DNA from: Candidatus Cloacimonadota bacterium
GTDB lineage: Bacteria; Cloacimonadota; Cloacimonadia; Cloacimonadales; TCS61
Direction: 5' to 3'
Length of the DNA stretch: 33,065 nt
Assembly: GCA_021735645.1 (NCBI GenBank)
Contig: JAIPGP010000042.1
Coordinates: 1-33,065, forward strand
This document shows positions 16,109-22,439 of this stretch, piece after piece. The translations under genes were made by a program, and so were the position numbers. Positions within the stretch are counted from its first letter, which is position 1; every line of letters begins with the position of its first letter. Below the pieces are notes generated by a model. That model ran no database searches and was not told where the DNA came from. It worked only from the letters and a program-made list of their open reading frames with translations.

Positions 16109-17632
16109 ATGAATGCATTGATCCCGCTTTATGTAATTGTTCCATTAGCTTCTGCCTTTATTATGGCAATTCTGGGGCGACTTATAAAAAACTTTGGAAA
16201 AGCAGTTCTGATTTTAGAATTGCTTTTTCTAACATGTCTTACATTCTCATTTATTCTGAACTCCCAGGGTACATTGGTTTATAAAGTTGGAGGCTTTCCT
16301 GATACTGGTGATATTCCGATTGCTATCTATATGGTAATAGATGGACTTTCCAAACTGCTGCTTTTAATAATTTCTGTTGTAGGATTGTTAACTGCACTAT
16401 TCTCAAGTTCATATACCAGAGAATACACTGCTGAGCGAAAGTTTTATGTGTTATTCAGTTTAATGATCGCTGGTATGAATGGGATAGTGATCAGTGGAGA
16501 TATTTTTAATATTTACGTATTTCTGGAAATAGCAGCAATATCATCCTATATTCTTGTTGCCTTTGGAGTAGAAAAACATCAATTAGAAGCTTCTTTTAAG
16601 TATCAGGTTCTGGGTTGTCTTGCCTCACTAATGATCCTTCTGGCAATTGGTTTCATTTATTGGGGAACAGGAACTCTTAATATTGCTGACATATCTCGTC
16701 AGTTGCCTTACTCGGCACATTTTGTAAAATTTGTATCGATACTCTTTCTGGTCGGCTTTGGGTTAAAAGCGGCAATTTTTCCTTTTCATTCCTGGTTGCC
16801 GGATGCTCATTCTTCGGCACCTTCACCTATCTCTGCGATGCTCTCCGGTGTACTAATTAAGGCTATCGGTATCTACGTTCTGTTCCGCATCTTTTTTTCG
16901 ATGTTCGCCCTCTCCTATCAGATGTCCGTGACTTTTACAGTACTGGGAACTCTTTCTATGGTCATCGGTGGATTAATGGCAATAGGTCAGTGGGACTTTA
17001 AAAGGCTTCTGGCTTTTCACAGTATTAGCCAGATGGGATATGTTATTGTAGGTGTTGGTATTGGCATGATCTTACTTACTACCGGAGGCAGTAAAACTAT
17101 TGCGGCTTTTTCCATCTTTGGGGGTTTGTTCCACATGGTAAATCACTCAGTCTTCAAAGGACTGCTATTTCTTAATGCTGGTTCCGTGGAATATGCCACC
17201 GGAACCAGAGATCTGCGTAAACTGGGAGGGCTAGCCGAAAAAATGCCCATTACTGCCTCAACTTCTATGGTAGCTTCTTTTGCCATCTCAGGTATTCCTC
17301 CTTTTAACGGCTTCTTCAGTAAACTGATCATTATTGTAGCCGCCGTTTCTGCTCAATATTACTGGGTAGCTCTTTTTGCAGTAATTGTCAGTATTATCAC
17401 CATTTCCTCTTTCATGAAAGTGCAAAAATACGTCTTTTTTAATACTCCCAAGAGGAGTTATAAAAACTTCAGGGCAATTCCACTCCCGATGAAATTCTCA
17501 ATGATCATTATGGCACTTCTTTGCCTACTCCTCAGTATGTTGGTCCTTTCTCCGATCAGAGATATTTTTATTACTCCTGCGGTTGATGCTCTGATAAATA
17601 CACTGCAATATTCAGCAGCAGTTATAGGATGA
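16109..17632 (+). CDS. mrpD: MrpD/MnhD/MbhH-like antiporter subunit
   Basis: 507 residues, about 14 hydrophobic helices, normal MrpD length. All key residues are seen: the helix 5 Glu in IYVFLEIAAISSY, the helix 7 Lys in GFGLKAAIFPFHSWLPDAH, and the helix 8 Lys in SGVLIKAIGIYVL. Also present are HSISQMGYV, NHSVFKGLLFL and ISGIPPFNGFFSK. It should be the fully competent ion-pumping subunit, in contrast to the 609-residue relative upstream. An AGGA site lies 6 nt before the ATG. Confidence 0.95.
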   Translation: MNALIPLYVIVPLASAFIMAILGRLIKNFGKAVLILELLFLTCLTFSFILNSQGTLVYKVGGFPDTGDIPIAIYMVIDGLSKLLLLIISVVGLLTALFSSSYTREYTAERKFYVLFSLMIAGMNGIVISGDIFNIYVFLEIAAISSYILVAFGVEKHQLEASFKYQVLGCLASLMILLAIGFIYWGTGTLNIADISRQLPYSAHFVKFVSILFLVGFGLKAAIFPFHSWLPDAHSSAPSPISAMLSGVLIKAIGIYVLFRIFFSMFALSYQMSVTFTVLGTLSMVIGGLMAIGQWDFKRLLAFHSISQMGYVIVGVGIGMILLTTGGSKTIAAFSIFGGLFHMVNHSVFKGLLFLNAGSVEYATGTRDLRKLGGLAEKMPITASTSMVASFAISGIPPFNGFFSKLIIIVAAVSAQYYWVALFAVIVSIITISSFMKVQKYVFFNTPKRSYKNFRAIPLPMKFSMIIMALLCLLLSMLVLSPIRDIFITPAVDALINTLQYSAAVIG

Positions 17633-18123
17633 TTAATATGAAGCAGATTACTTTATTTATTATTATGTTTCTTTTATGGATGGGTTTCTCCTTCAGTCTG
17701 GAAGTTGCTAACATCATTGCTGGTATCTTTGCTGCCCTGCTCACTACAATAATATTTTCCAACAGATTTCTCACTTCCTGGCAGAAATTCTATAACCCGC
17801 TAAGATATTTCTGGTTGATCATTTATATAGTCATCTTCGTCTGGGAATGTATCAAGGCGAATTTTGATGTTGCTTATCGTGTTCTCAGTCCCAAAATGCC
17901 AATTAAACCCGGAATTGTAAAAGTGCATTCTTCGTTGAAAACAGATATAGCAAGAGTGATCCTGGCAAATTCCATCACTATGACTCCCGGAACAATTACT
18001 GTAGATATTATCGATAGCGATCTGTATATCCATTGGATATATGTGAAAAGTGATGATCCTGAGTATTACACCAAAAAGATCATCGGAAGATTTGAAACAC
18101 TATTAAAAAGGATATTTGAATAA
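17629..18123 (+). CDS. mrpE: MrpE/MnhE/MbhA-like subunit
   Basis: Up to 164 residues. It has two or three N-terminal helices, then a soluble domain with the MrpE signature NSITMTPGTITVD and a C-terminal YIHWIYV strand. The first ATG overlaps the mrpD stop as ATGA, the pattern also used at mrpC and at the ferredoxin gene. A second ATG at 17638 has an AGGA site 8 nt upstream and would give 161 residues; I cannot decide between them. The subunit is needed for Mrp complex assembly, and its ion role is unclear. Confidence 0.92.
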   Translation: MINMKQITLFIIMFLLWMGFSFSLEVANIIAGIFAALLTTIIFSNRFLTSWQKFYNPLRYFWLIIYIVIFVWECIKANFDVAYRVLSPKMPIKPGIVKVHSSLKTDIARVILANSITMTPGTITVDIIDSDLYIHWIYVKSDDPEYYTKKIIGRFETLLKRIFE

Positions 18124-18380
18124 TGATTGATATCTTACTGTATATTTTAATGGGATTAAGTTTCCTGTGTTTCCTGCGGGTTATCATGGGACCATCTGTT
18201 GCCGATCGTATGGTGGCTATTGATATTTTTGGAATTCTGGTCGTGGGCATCTGCGTTTTTCTAGCAATTAAAACACAAAGACTGTTCCTGATCGATGTTG
18301 CTATCGCCTGGATACTCATCAGTTTCATCGGCACCATCACATTGGCAAAGTATTTAACAAGGAAGAAATTAGATGAATAG
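18123..18380 (+). CDS. mrpF: MrpF/MnhF/MbhB-like subunit
   Basis: 85 residues with three hydrophobic helices, the usual MrpF size. The conserved stretch RVIMGPSVADRMVAIDIFG follows helix 1, and DVAIAWILISFIGTI forms helix 3. The start shares one base with the mrpE stop (TAATG), and the gene overlaps mrpG by 8 nt. It is a small structural part of the Mrp antiporter module. Confidence 0.94.
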   Translation: MIDILLYILMGLSFLCFLRVIMGPSVADRMVAIDIFGILVVGICVFLAIKTQRLFLIDVAIAWILISFIGTITLAKYLTRKKLDE

Positions 18381-18696
18381 TATCAGCATTATTCTTTATA
18401 TTGTCGGAGCAGCATTTGATTTGTTTGGCTGCCTGGGACTGCTTCGTCTGCCGGATGTTTATAATCGCCTGCAGTCTGCTACCAAGTCTGTCACCTTAGG
18501 CACCTGCAGCATTCTGTTGGGATTATTTATCCAATATGGATTTTCTGCTACAGGTATCAAGGCACTCATTGCAATACCTCTATTATTTTTCACTTCCACA
18601 GTTGCTGCTCATGCTCTGATCAGAGGATCATATAAAGCTGGAATTGATTTGTGGGATAAAACTGTGGTTGATCATTATAAGGAGCAGAACAAATGA
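18373..18696 (+). CDS. mrpG: MrpG/MnhG/MbhC-like subunit
   Basis: 107 residues with three hydrophobic helices. The MrpG signature LGLLRLPDVYNRLQSATKS follows helix 1, and FTSTVAAHALIRGSYKAG closes helix 3. With mrpB to mrpF and the two MrpA-like pieces upstream, this completes a full A-to-G Mrp set within the hydrogenase operon. The end overlaps the next gene as ATGA. Confidence 0.94.
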   Translation: MNSISIILYIVGAAFDLFGCLGLLRLPDVYNRLQSATKSVTLGTCSILLGLFIQYGFSATGIKALIAIPLLFFTSTVAAHALIRGSYKAGIDLWDKTVVDHYKEQNK

Positions 18697-19304
18697 GGTA
18701 TCCTAAATTGCGTGAAGTTAAAGAAGCCCTGGTTTCTTTATTCACAAAGCCATATACTAGTTCGTTCCCTAAGGGTGACTTCAAACCTTATCCAGGTTAT
18801 CGTGGAAAGCCGGTGGTAGATGAAGATAATTGTGTAGGTTGTGAAACCTGTGCAAATGTATGTCCACCTAATGCCATCACTTTTACAGATGACCCTGCAA
18901 CAGGTATGAGAACCATAACCCGCGATTATGGCAGGTGCATATTTTGTGGAAAATGCGAAGAACACTGCATTACAGGCAAAGGAGTGAAGCTTTCTGATGA
19001 GATATATGACCTTGCCTGCTTTGATCGTAACGAAGTAGTGGAAACTCAGCAACGTGAATTGCTTATCTGTGAAAATTGCGGTGCTATTATCACAACAAAG
19101 CAGCATCTGGAGTTTATTCATAATAAGCTGGGCGCTAAGGCTTTTGCCTCGGTTCTCAATCTGAATATGCTAAATGAAAGATTGCAGCTTGCCAAGGCAG
19201 AAGATGTCACGATTTCCATTCAAGATGGCTTAAAGAGAAAGAATACTTTCAATATTCTATGTCCTAATTGCAATCGCCAGCTTCAGGTAGAAAACCTTAG
19301 TTAA
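18693..19304 (+). CDS. mbhN: MbhN/EchF/HycF-like ferredoxin subunit with C-terminal zinc-ribbon-like cysteines
   Basis: 203 residues. Two [4Fe-4S] motifs of the NuoI type are present: CVGCETCANVC (47-57) and CIFCGKCEEHC (82-92). A C-terminal extension adds CENC (126-129) and CPNC (190-193), which could bind zinc or another metal, as in some HycF/MbhN relatives. The protein should sit on the small subunit and act as the electron entry/exit point for ferredoxin or for the operon's own FeS proteins. It lies far from the catalytic subunit genes, after the Mrp genes. Confidence 0.9.
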   Translation: MRYPKLREVKEALVSLFTKPYTSSFPKGDFKPYPGYRGKPVVDEDNCVGCETCANVCPPNAITFTDDPATGMRTITRDYGRCIFCGKCEEHCITGKGVKLSDEIYDLACFDRNEVVETQQRELLICENCGAIITTKQHLEFIHNKLGAKAFASVLNLNMLNERLQLAKAEDVTISIQDGLKRKNTFNILCPNCNRQLQVENLS

Positions 19305-19754
19305 GTGTTCACATCCTTTCAACCTCTTTTGGATAATCGTCAGAAACTGCTCTTTACCGGAGTAGGCAATCGCTTAAAATCAGATGATGCTATCGGCATT
19401 CAGGTCTGCGAAAATCTTATAAAAACTGCTCGTCTGGATACTCTGATCGTAGAAGCTGCCATTGAAAAATTCGTTGGAAAAATAAATTCACTTGCTCCCG
19501 ATATTCTCATTCTAGTAGATTGTACAGATTTTGATCAGTCACCAGGTTTTTTCAAATTGATCAGTGTCACGGATATTCCCGATACTACATTCCATACGCA
19601 TACTGTCTCTTTGCGCCGTATATCAGAATTCTTTGAAATGAAAACCTATCTCCTGGGTATTCAGCCCCAAAACGTGAAATTCGGAGAGATTATCTCCCCA
19701 CCGGTCTGGCAGGCTGCTCAAAAGATTATTAATTATCTGAATTCCAATTTATAA
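19305..19754 (+). CDS. hycI: HycI-type [NiFe]-hydrogenase maturation endopeptidase
   Basis: 149 residues from a GTG start placed directly after the ferredoxin stop. The family pattern is complete: GVGNRLKSDDAIG (19-31) with the metal-binding acidic residue, LVDCTDF (70-76) with Asp72 and Asp75, THTVSLRRI (98-106) with nearby histidines (97 and 99), and LLGIQPQNVKFGE. After nickel insertion the enzyme cuts the C-terminal tail of the large subunit. The tail of 36 residues on the subunit encoded at 11747 is the obvious substrate. It is the last gene of the operon. Confidence 0.92.
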   Translation: MFTSFQPLLDNRQKLLFTGVGNRLKSDDAIGIQVCENLIKTARLDTLIVEAAIEKFVGKINSLAPDILILVDCTDFDQSPGFFKLISVTDIPDTTFHTHTVSLRRISEFFEMKTYLLGIQPQNVKFGEIISPPVWQAAQKIINYLNSNL

Positions 19755-19767
19755 AGCTTATAAGAAC

Positions 19768-19798
19768 TATAAGTCCTATAGGTCCTATAGGACTTATA
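19768..19798. terminator. 31-nt perfect palindrome between convergent operons, probable bidirectional terminator
   Basis: Arms TATAAGTCCTATAGG (19768-19782) and CCTATAGGACTTATA (19784-19798) are perfectly complementary around a single T. The centre is also two direct copies of the 9-mer TCCTATAGG. It lies 13 bp after hycI and 45 bp before the end of the response-regulator gene on the other strand. There is no long T run, only ATAATTTA, so it is a weak Rho-independent terminator at best. A smaller hairpin, CTTGCT/AGCAAG, lies at 19811-19824. Confidence 0.6.
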
Positions 19799-19842
19799 AT
19801 TTACCAATAACTTGCTAAAGCAAGATTCTCTCAGAAACAAAG

Positions 19843-20232
19843 TTACAATAATTTGCTTTCCACCAATTTCACAAATTTATCAGGATCAAGTGGTTTTTCC
19901 AGATAGGAAACCAGTTTATTATTGAAATGATTCTTCACGTCTTCTTCCTGAAAATGTGCTCCTCTCTTCTCCGCTATACCAGTGAGGAAAATCACCGGCA
20001 GACCCGGTGCTTTATTTTCTGCCAGCAGTTTCTTGAACATCTCAAATCCGTCCATTTTGGGCATTTGCACATCCAGTATCACTAAATCTGGTGGTGAGGC
20101 TGCTATCTTATCAAATCCTTCTAGTCCATCAAATGCAGAATCAAATTCATACTTGTCAGTATCCAGTAAATTCTCCACTAATACGTGCATGTCACGTTCA
20201 TCATCTATGATCAATATCTTCTTTTTATTCAC
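19843..20232 (-). CDS. Single-domain response regulator (CheY-like receiver)
   Basis: 129 residues from a GTG start with a GGAGG site 4 nt upstream. It is a receiver domain only: acidic pair Asp10/Asp11, phospho-acceptor Asp54 in LVILDVQMPKMDG, Thr84 in VIFLTG, and Lys113 in YLEKPLD. There is no DNA-binding or enzyme output domain, so it must act by protein contact or in a phosphorelay. It follows the CBS-domain gene by 18 nt, in the same operon, with a histidine kinase gene just upstream; the kinase is its likely partner. Confidence 0.92.
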   Translation of the reverse strand: MNKKKILIIDDERDMHVLVENLLDTDKYEFDSAFDGLEGFDKIAASPPDLVILDVQMPKMDGFEMFKKLLAENKAPGLPVIFLTGIAEKRGAHFQEEDVKNHFNNKLVSYLEKPLDPDKFVKLVESKLL

Positions 20233-20250
20233 TATGCCTCCAATTCCTGA

Positions 20251-20706
20251 CTAAGCAGGATAGGTTCCTGAAATGTATTCTGTCAAAGTTTTTTGCATCT
20301 GCTGAGATTCTTTCAGCAGTATCCTGATAACGTCTCTCATTGAAATGATCCCTTCCAAAGCACCTTCCGAATTTACTATTGGGATATGACGAATGCTCTT
20401 CTCTGTTAAAAGCTTCATGATATCACCGATTGGTTCATCACCGGTAGTATAGATAACTTTTTCACTGGGAGTCATTATCTCACGGACAGGTAAATGACCT
20501 ACAGTCCCATCTGTACTTGCCAGTTTTTTCATAACATCACGTTCCGTTACTATTCCCTCAATATCACCATCAATAGTGATCACCATTAAGGCACCAATAT
20601 GATGACGATTCATCAAATCTACTGCCTCCTTGAGCTTGGTTGATCCACTCACAGAATGGATAACATTCCCGCGTTCCTTAAAAAGAACCTTAAGTTTTTT
20701 GTTCAT
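20251..20706 (-). CDS. CBS-domain pair protein
   Basis: 151 residues from the ATG at 20706 (MNKKLKVLFKERG), which has an AAGGAG site 6 nt upstream; an ATG 7 codons earlier lacks one. Two CBS motifs fill the protein: the first around AVDLMNRHHIGALMV...GIVTERDVM, the second around IMKLLTEKSIRHIPIV...GIISMRDVI. Such pairs bind adenosine nucleotides and sense energy state. No attached enzyme or channel domain is present. Its place between the kinase and the response regulator suggests a regulatory link between nucleotide level and this signalling pair, which is inference from position. Confidence 0.9.
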   Translation of the reverse strand: MNKKLKVLFKERGNVIHSVSGSTKLKEAVDLMNRHHIGALMVITIDGDIEGIVTERDVMKKLASTDGTVGHLPVREIMTPSEKVIYTTGDEPIGDIMKLLTEKSIRHIPIVNSEGALEGIISMRDVIRILLKESQQMQKTLTEYISGTYPA

Positions 20707-20769
20707 TTTGTCTCCTTTATTGCCCATTACTACTTTTTCCTGCGACCAAAATAACTGCTAATTTTATCT

Positions 20770-20789
20770 CGTTACTTATTATCGTAACG
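20770..20789. promoter_or_regulatory. Inverted repeat at the predicted start of the CBS/response-regulator transcript
   Basis: CGTTAC (20770-20775) and GTAACG (20784-20789) are inverted around 8 nt, immediately downstream of the -10 box at 20801-20796 on the minus strand. Position over the expected transcription start would suit a repressor operator. No regulator is identified. Confidence 0.4.
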
Positions 20790-20795
20790 TAACAG

Positions 20796-20823
20796 ATAAT
20801 AGCAATTTTCCAGAAACTGTCAA
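20796..20823 (-). promoter_or_regulatory. Sigma70-type promoter with extended -10 for CBS/response-regulator genes
   Basis: Minus strand: TTGACA (20823-20818), 16-nt spacer, then TATTAT (20801-20796) preceded by TG one base upstream (TGCTATTAT), an extended -10. It lies in the 153-bp gap between the kinase stop and the CBS gene, so these two genes can be transcribed without the kinase. The leader would be about 80 nt. Confidence 0.65.
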
Positions 20824-20859
20824 CTTTTTTTTCTACACTGCGATAATTTATTTTTCACC

Positions 20860-21876
20860 TCAATGAAAAGGAATGCAAAAACTGAAGGTGCTGCCTTTGC
20901 CCTCTTCACTTTCCACCCAGATATTTCCGTTGTTCTGTCTGATGAATTCTCGACAGATCACCAAACCTAAACCGCTGCCCTGCTCGTTATCTGTTCCAGG
21001 CTTTGAGGCATTAGTTTCCAGCTCAAATAGACCCTTCACCTGCTTGGCATTCATACCCACTCCTGTATCAGAGATGCTTAGGACCACATCATTTTCGCGA
21101 ACTTCCCTGGAAATAGTAATTCTACCATCGACGGGAGTAAATTTTATTGCATTAGAAAGTAAATTCCGGATTACGGTAGAGAGCATATTCTCATCCGCCA
21201 CTACCAGGATGTGTTTATCCAGCTTATTATTGATGGAAATATTCTTAGCATCGGCATTTTCTGTTAAAAAGAGAATATTCTGCTCAACCAGCAGGTTTAA
21301 ATTCACTTCCTCCAACTTAAGATCAATGGTACCGGTCTGAAAACGTGACCATTGTAAAAGATTCTCCAGCAGCGTATAACCGCATCTCGCCTGTTTATGT
21401 ATCCGCTTAATGAAATCATAAGCCTTTTCCGGTATGGGCTGCTTATAGTTTCTCAATAGTAGTTGAGAGAAATTTAGTATTGTATTAAAAGGGTTTTTTA
21501 GATCATGTGATATTATGGAAAAAAGCCGGTCTTTGGATTTATTGATCTTCTCCAGTTCCTGATGATTGCTGTATATCCTGTCCTTAACTTCCAGAATGCT
21601 TACAAAGTATTTTTTGATCATAGATATGCCCAGAAACATCAGAATTGAGATCAATAATCCCACTATCTCATTGGATAAAATAAAATTTCGCGAGTCACAA
21701 TGCAGTGCATAAAATGATGCTACCCGACGATAGATCATAAACAGATTTGCCAAAGATATCAAAATCCAGCCTAGTCGTCTGCCGGTTACCTTGATGAGAT
21801 GAAGACCCACTATTGAAGCAGATAACTGAAATAATATGGACAAACTTAAGATCAGGTAATGAGCAAAACAATACAT
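20860..21876 (-). CDS. Membrane-bound sensor histidine kinase
   Basis: 338 residues. Residues 1-95 contain about three hydrophobic helices with short loops and no separate extracytoplasmic sensor domain. A short helical linker follows, then the HisKA domain with SIISHDLKNPFN (His124) and a HATPase domain with NLLSNAIKFT (N box), DTGVGM (G1) and GSGLGLVI (G2). It autophosphorylates His124 and should pass the phosphate to a receiver, most likely the one encoded downstream at 19843. The gene has its own stretch upstream, with TTGACA at 21931-21926 on the minus strand but no convincing -10. The signal sensed is unknown. Confidence 0.92.
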   Translation of the reverse strand: MYCFAHYLILSLSILFQLSASIVGLHLIKVTGRRLGWILISLANLFMIYRRVASFYALHCDSRNFILSNEIVGLLISILMFLGISMIKKYFVSILEVKDRIYSNHQELEKINKSKDRLFSIISHDLKNPFNTILNFSQLLLRNYKQPIPEKAYDFIKRIHKQARCGYTLLENLLQWSRFQTGTIDLKLEEVNLNLLVEQNILFLTENADAKNISINNKLDKHILVVADENMLSTVIRNLLSNAIKFTPVDGRITISREVRENDVVLSISDTGVGMNAKQVKGLFELETNASKPGTDNEQGSGLGLVICREFIRQNNGNIWVESEEGKGSTFSFCIPFH

Positions 21877-21973
21877 ATAACCTGCCTATGTTATTTTTAT
21901 TACAATCTATCTAAAAATCCGGATATGTCAAATTTATTTATTTGAAGCTGATTCTTTATAGGTAAATACTTCT

Positions 21974-22055
21974 ATGGACATAATGGACACAATAGACAAA
22001 ATAGACGAATACCATTCCCTGAATCTATAATGTTCATTTAGTCCATTCTGTCCAT
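21974..22055. repeat. Imperfect inverted repeat with arms made of ATGGACANA 9-mers
   Basis: Left arm: four 9-mers, ATGGACATA, ATGGACACA, ATAGACAAA, ATAGACGAA (21974-22009). The right arm, read on the other strand, has ATGGACAGA and ATGGACTAA and a degenerate third copy (22055-22029). The outer 15 nt match at 14 positions. A transcript could fold into a long hairpin with a loop of 20-50 nt. Confidence 0.75.
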
Positions 22056-22153
22056 TAATTCCCTTAGGAATTGGATTAGTAATTCAGTGAGACAGTAGAA
22101 ATAAATCAGAACTAATGTTATAGTTATAGATCATAACAAATCAAAAGCTACAT

Positions 22154-22186
22154 GGAAGTCACAGGGAACTCACAGGGAACTCACAG
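22154..22186. repeat. Three tandem 11-mers (GGAACTCACAG)
   Basis: GGAAGTCACAG (22154-22164) followed by two identical GGAACTCACAG units (22165-22186) and a partial GGAG. Only three copies and no spacers, so it is not a CRISPR array. Eleven nt is about one helical turn, which would place the repeats on one DNA face. Confidence 0.8.
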
Positions 22187-22401
22187 GGAGTATAGTAGAT
22201 AGGGCAAGAAACACATTTACATAGCTTAAAGTACGATTAAACAGTGATTTATGGAGGTTTTCACCGGGATAAAATAAAAATTCCTAATTAAATGCGGTTA
22301 CGGACAAGAAAAAGTTTTGAATCAAGACGAACGTTATTACGTGATATCCTCCCTGGCAAAGCTAGCGTGGAAGACAGGAAAGGGACCTGGCAGTTAGATG
22401 G

Positions 22402-22426
22402 AGGGGACAGAGTATTTCTGTCCCCT
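22402..22426. repeat. Palindrome AGGGGACAGA / TCTGTCCCCT downstream of the giant gene
   Basis: Perfect 10-bp arms (22402-22411 and 22417-22426) around GTATT, 14 nt beyond the giant-gene stop on the minus strand. A T run precedes the hairpin in that direction instead of following it, so it is not a normal Rho-independent terminator, though it may still protect or shape the transcript end. It resembles REP-like palindromes; no transposase gene is near. Confidence 0.65.
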
Positions 22427-22439
22427 ACAAAAAAGTCTT

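Larger units (their letters stand above)
21877..22439. other. 563-bp non-coding region with short-period repeats and palindromes
   Basis: No convincing gene. Read from left to right it holds the kinase upstream sequence, an imperfect palindrome built of 9-mers (21974-22055), three 11-mers (22154-22186), an unstructured AT-rich part, and a 25-nt palindrome (22402-22426) just beyond the end of the giant gene. A 59-codon plus-strand frame at 22292-22471 has no ribosome-binding site and runs into the giant gene. Confidence 0.7.

Noticed and set aside
22154-22186. Possible CRISPR-like array
   Set aside because: Three contiguous 11-mers without spacers; no cas genes in the window.
22402-22426. Rho-independent terminator of the giant gene
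   Set aside because: Good hairpin, but the T run lies before the stem in the direction of transcription, not after it.
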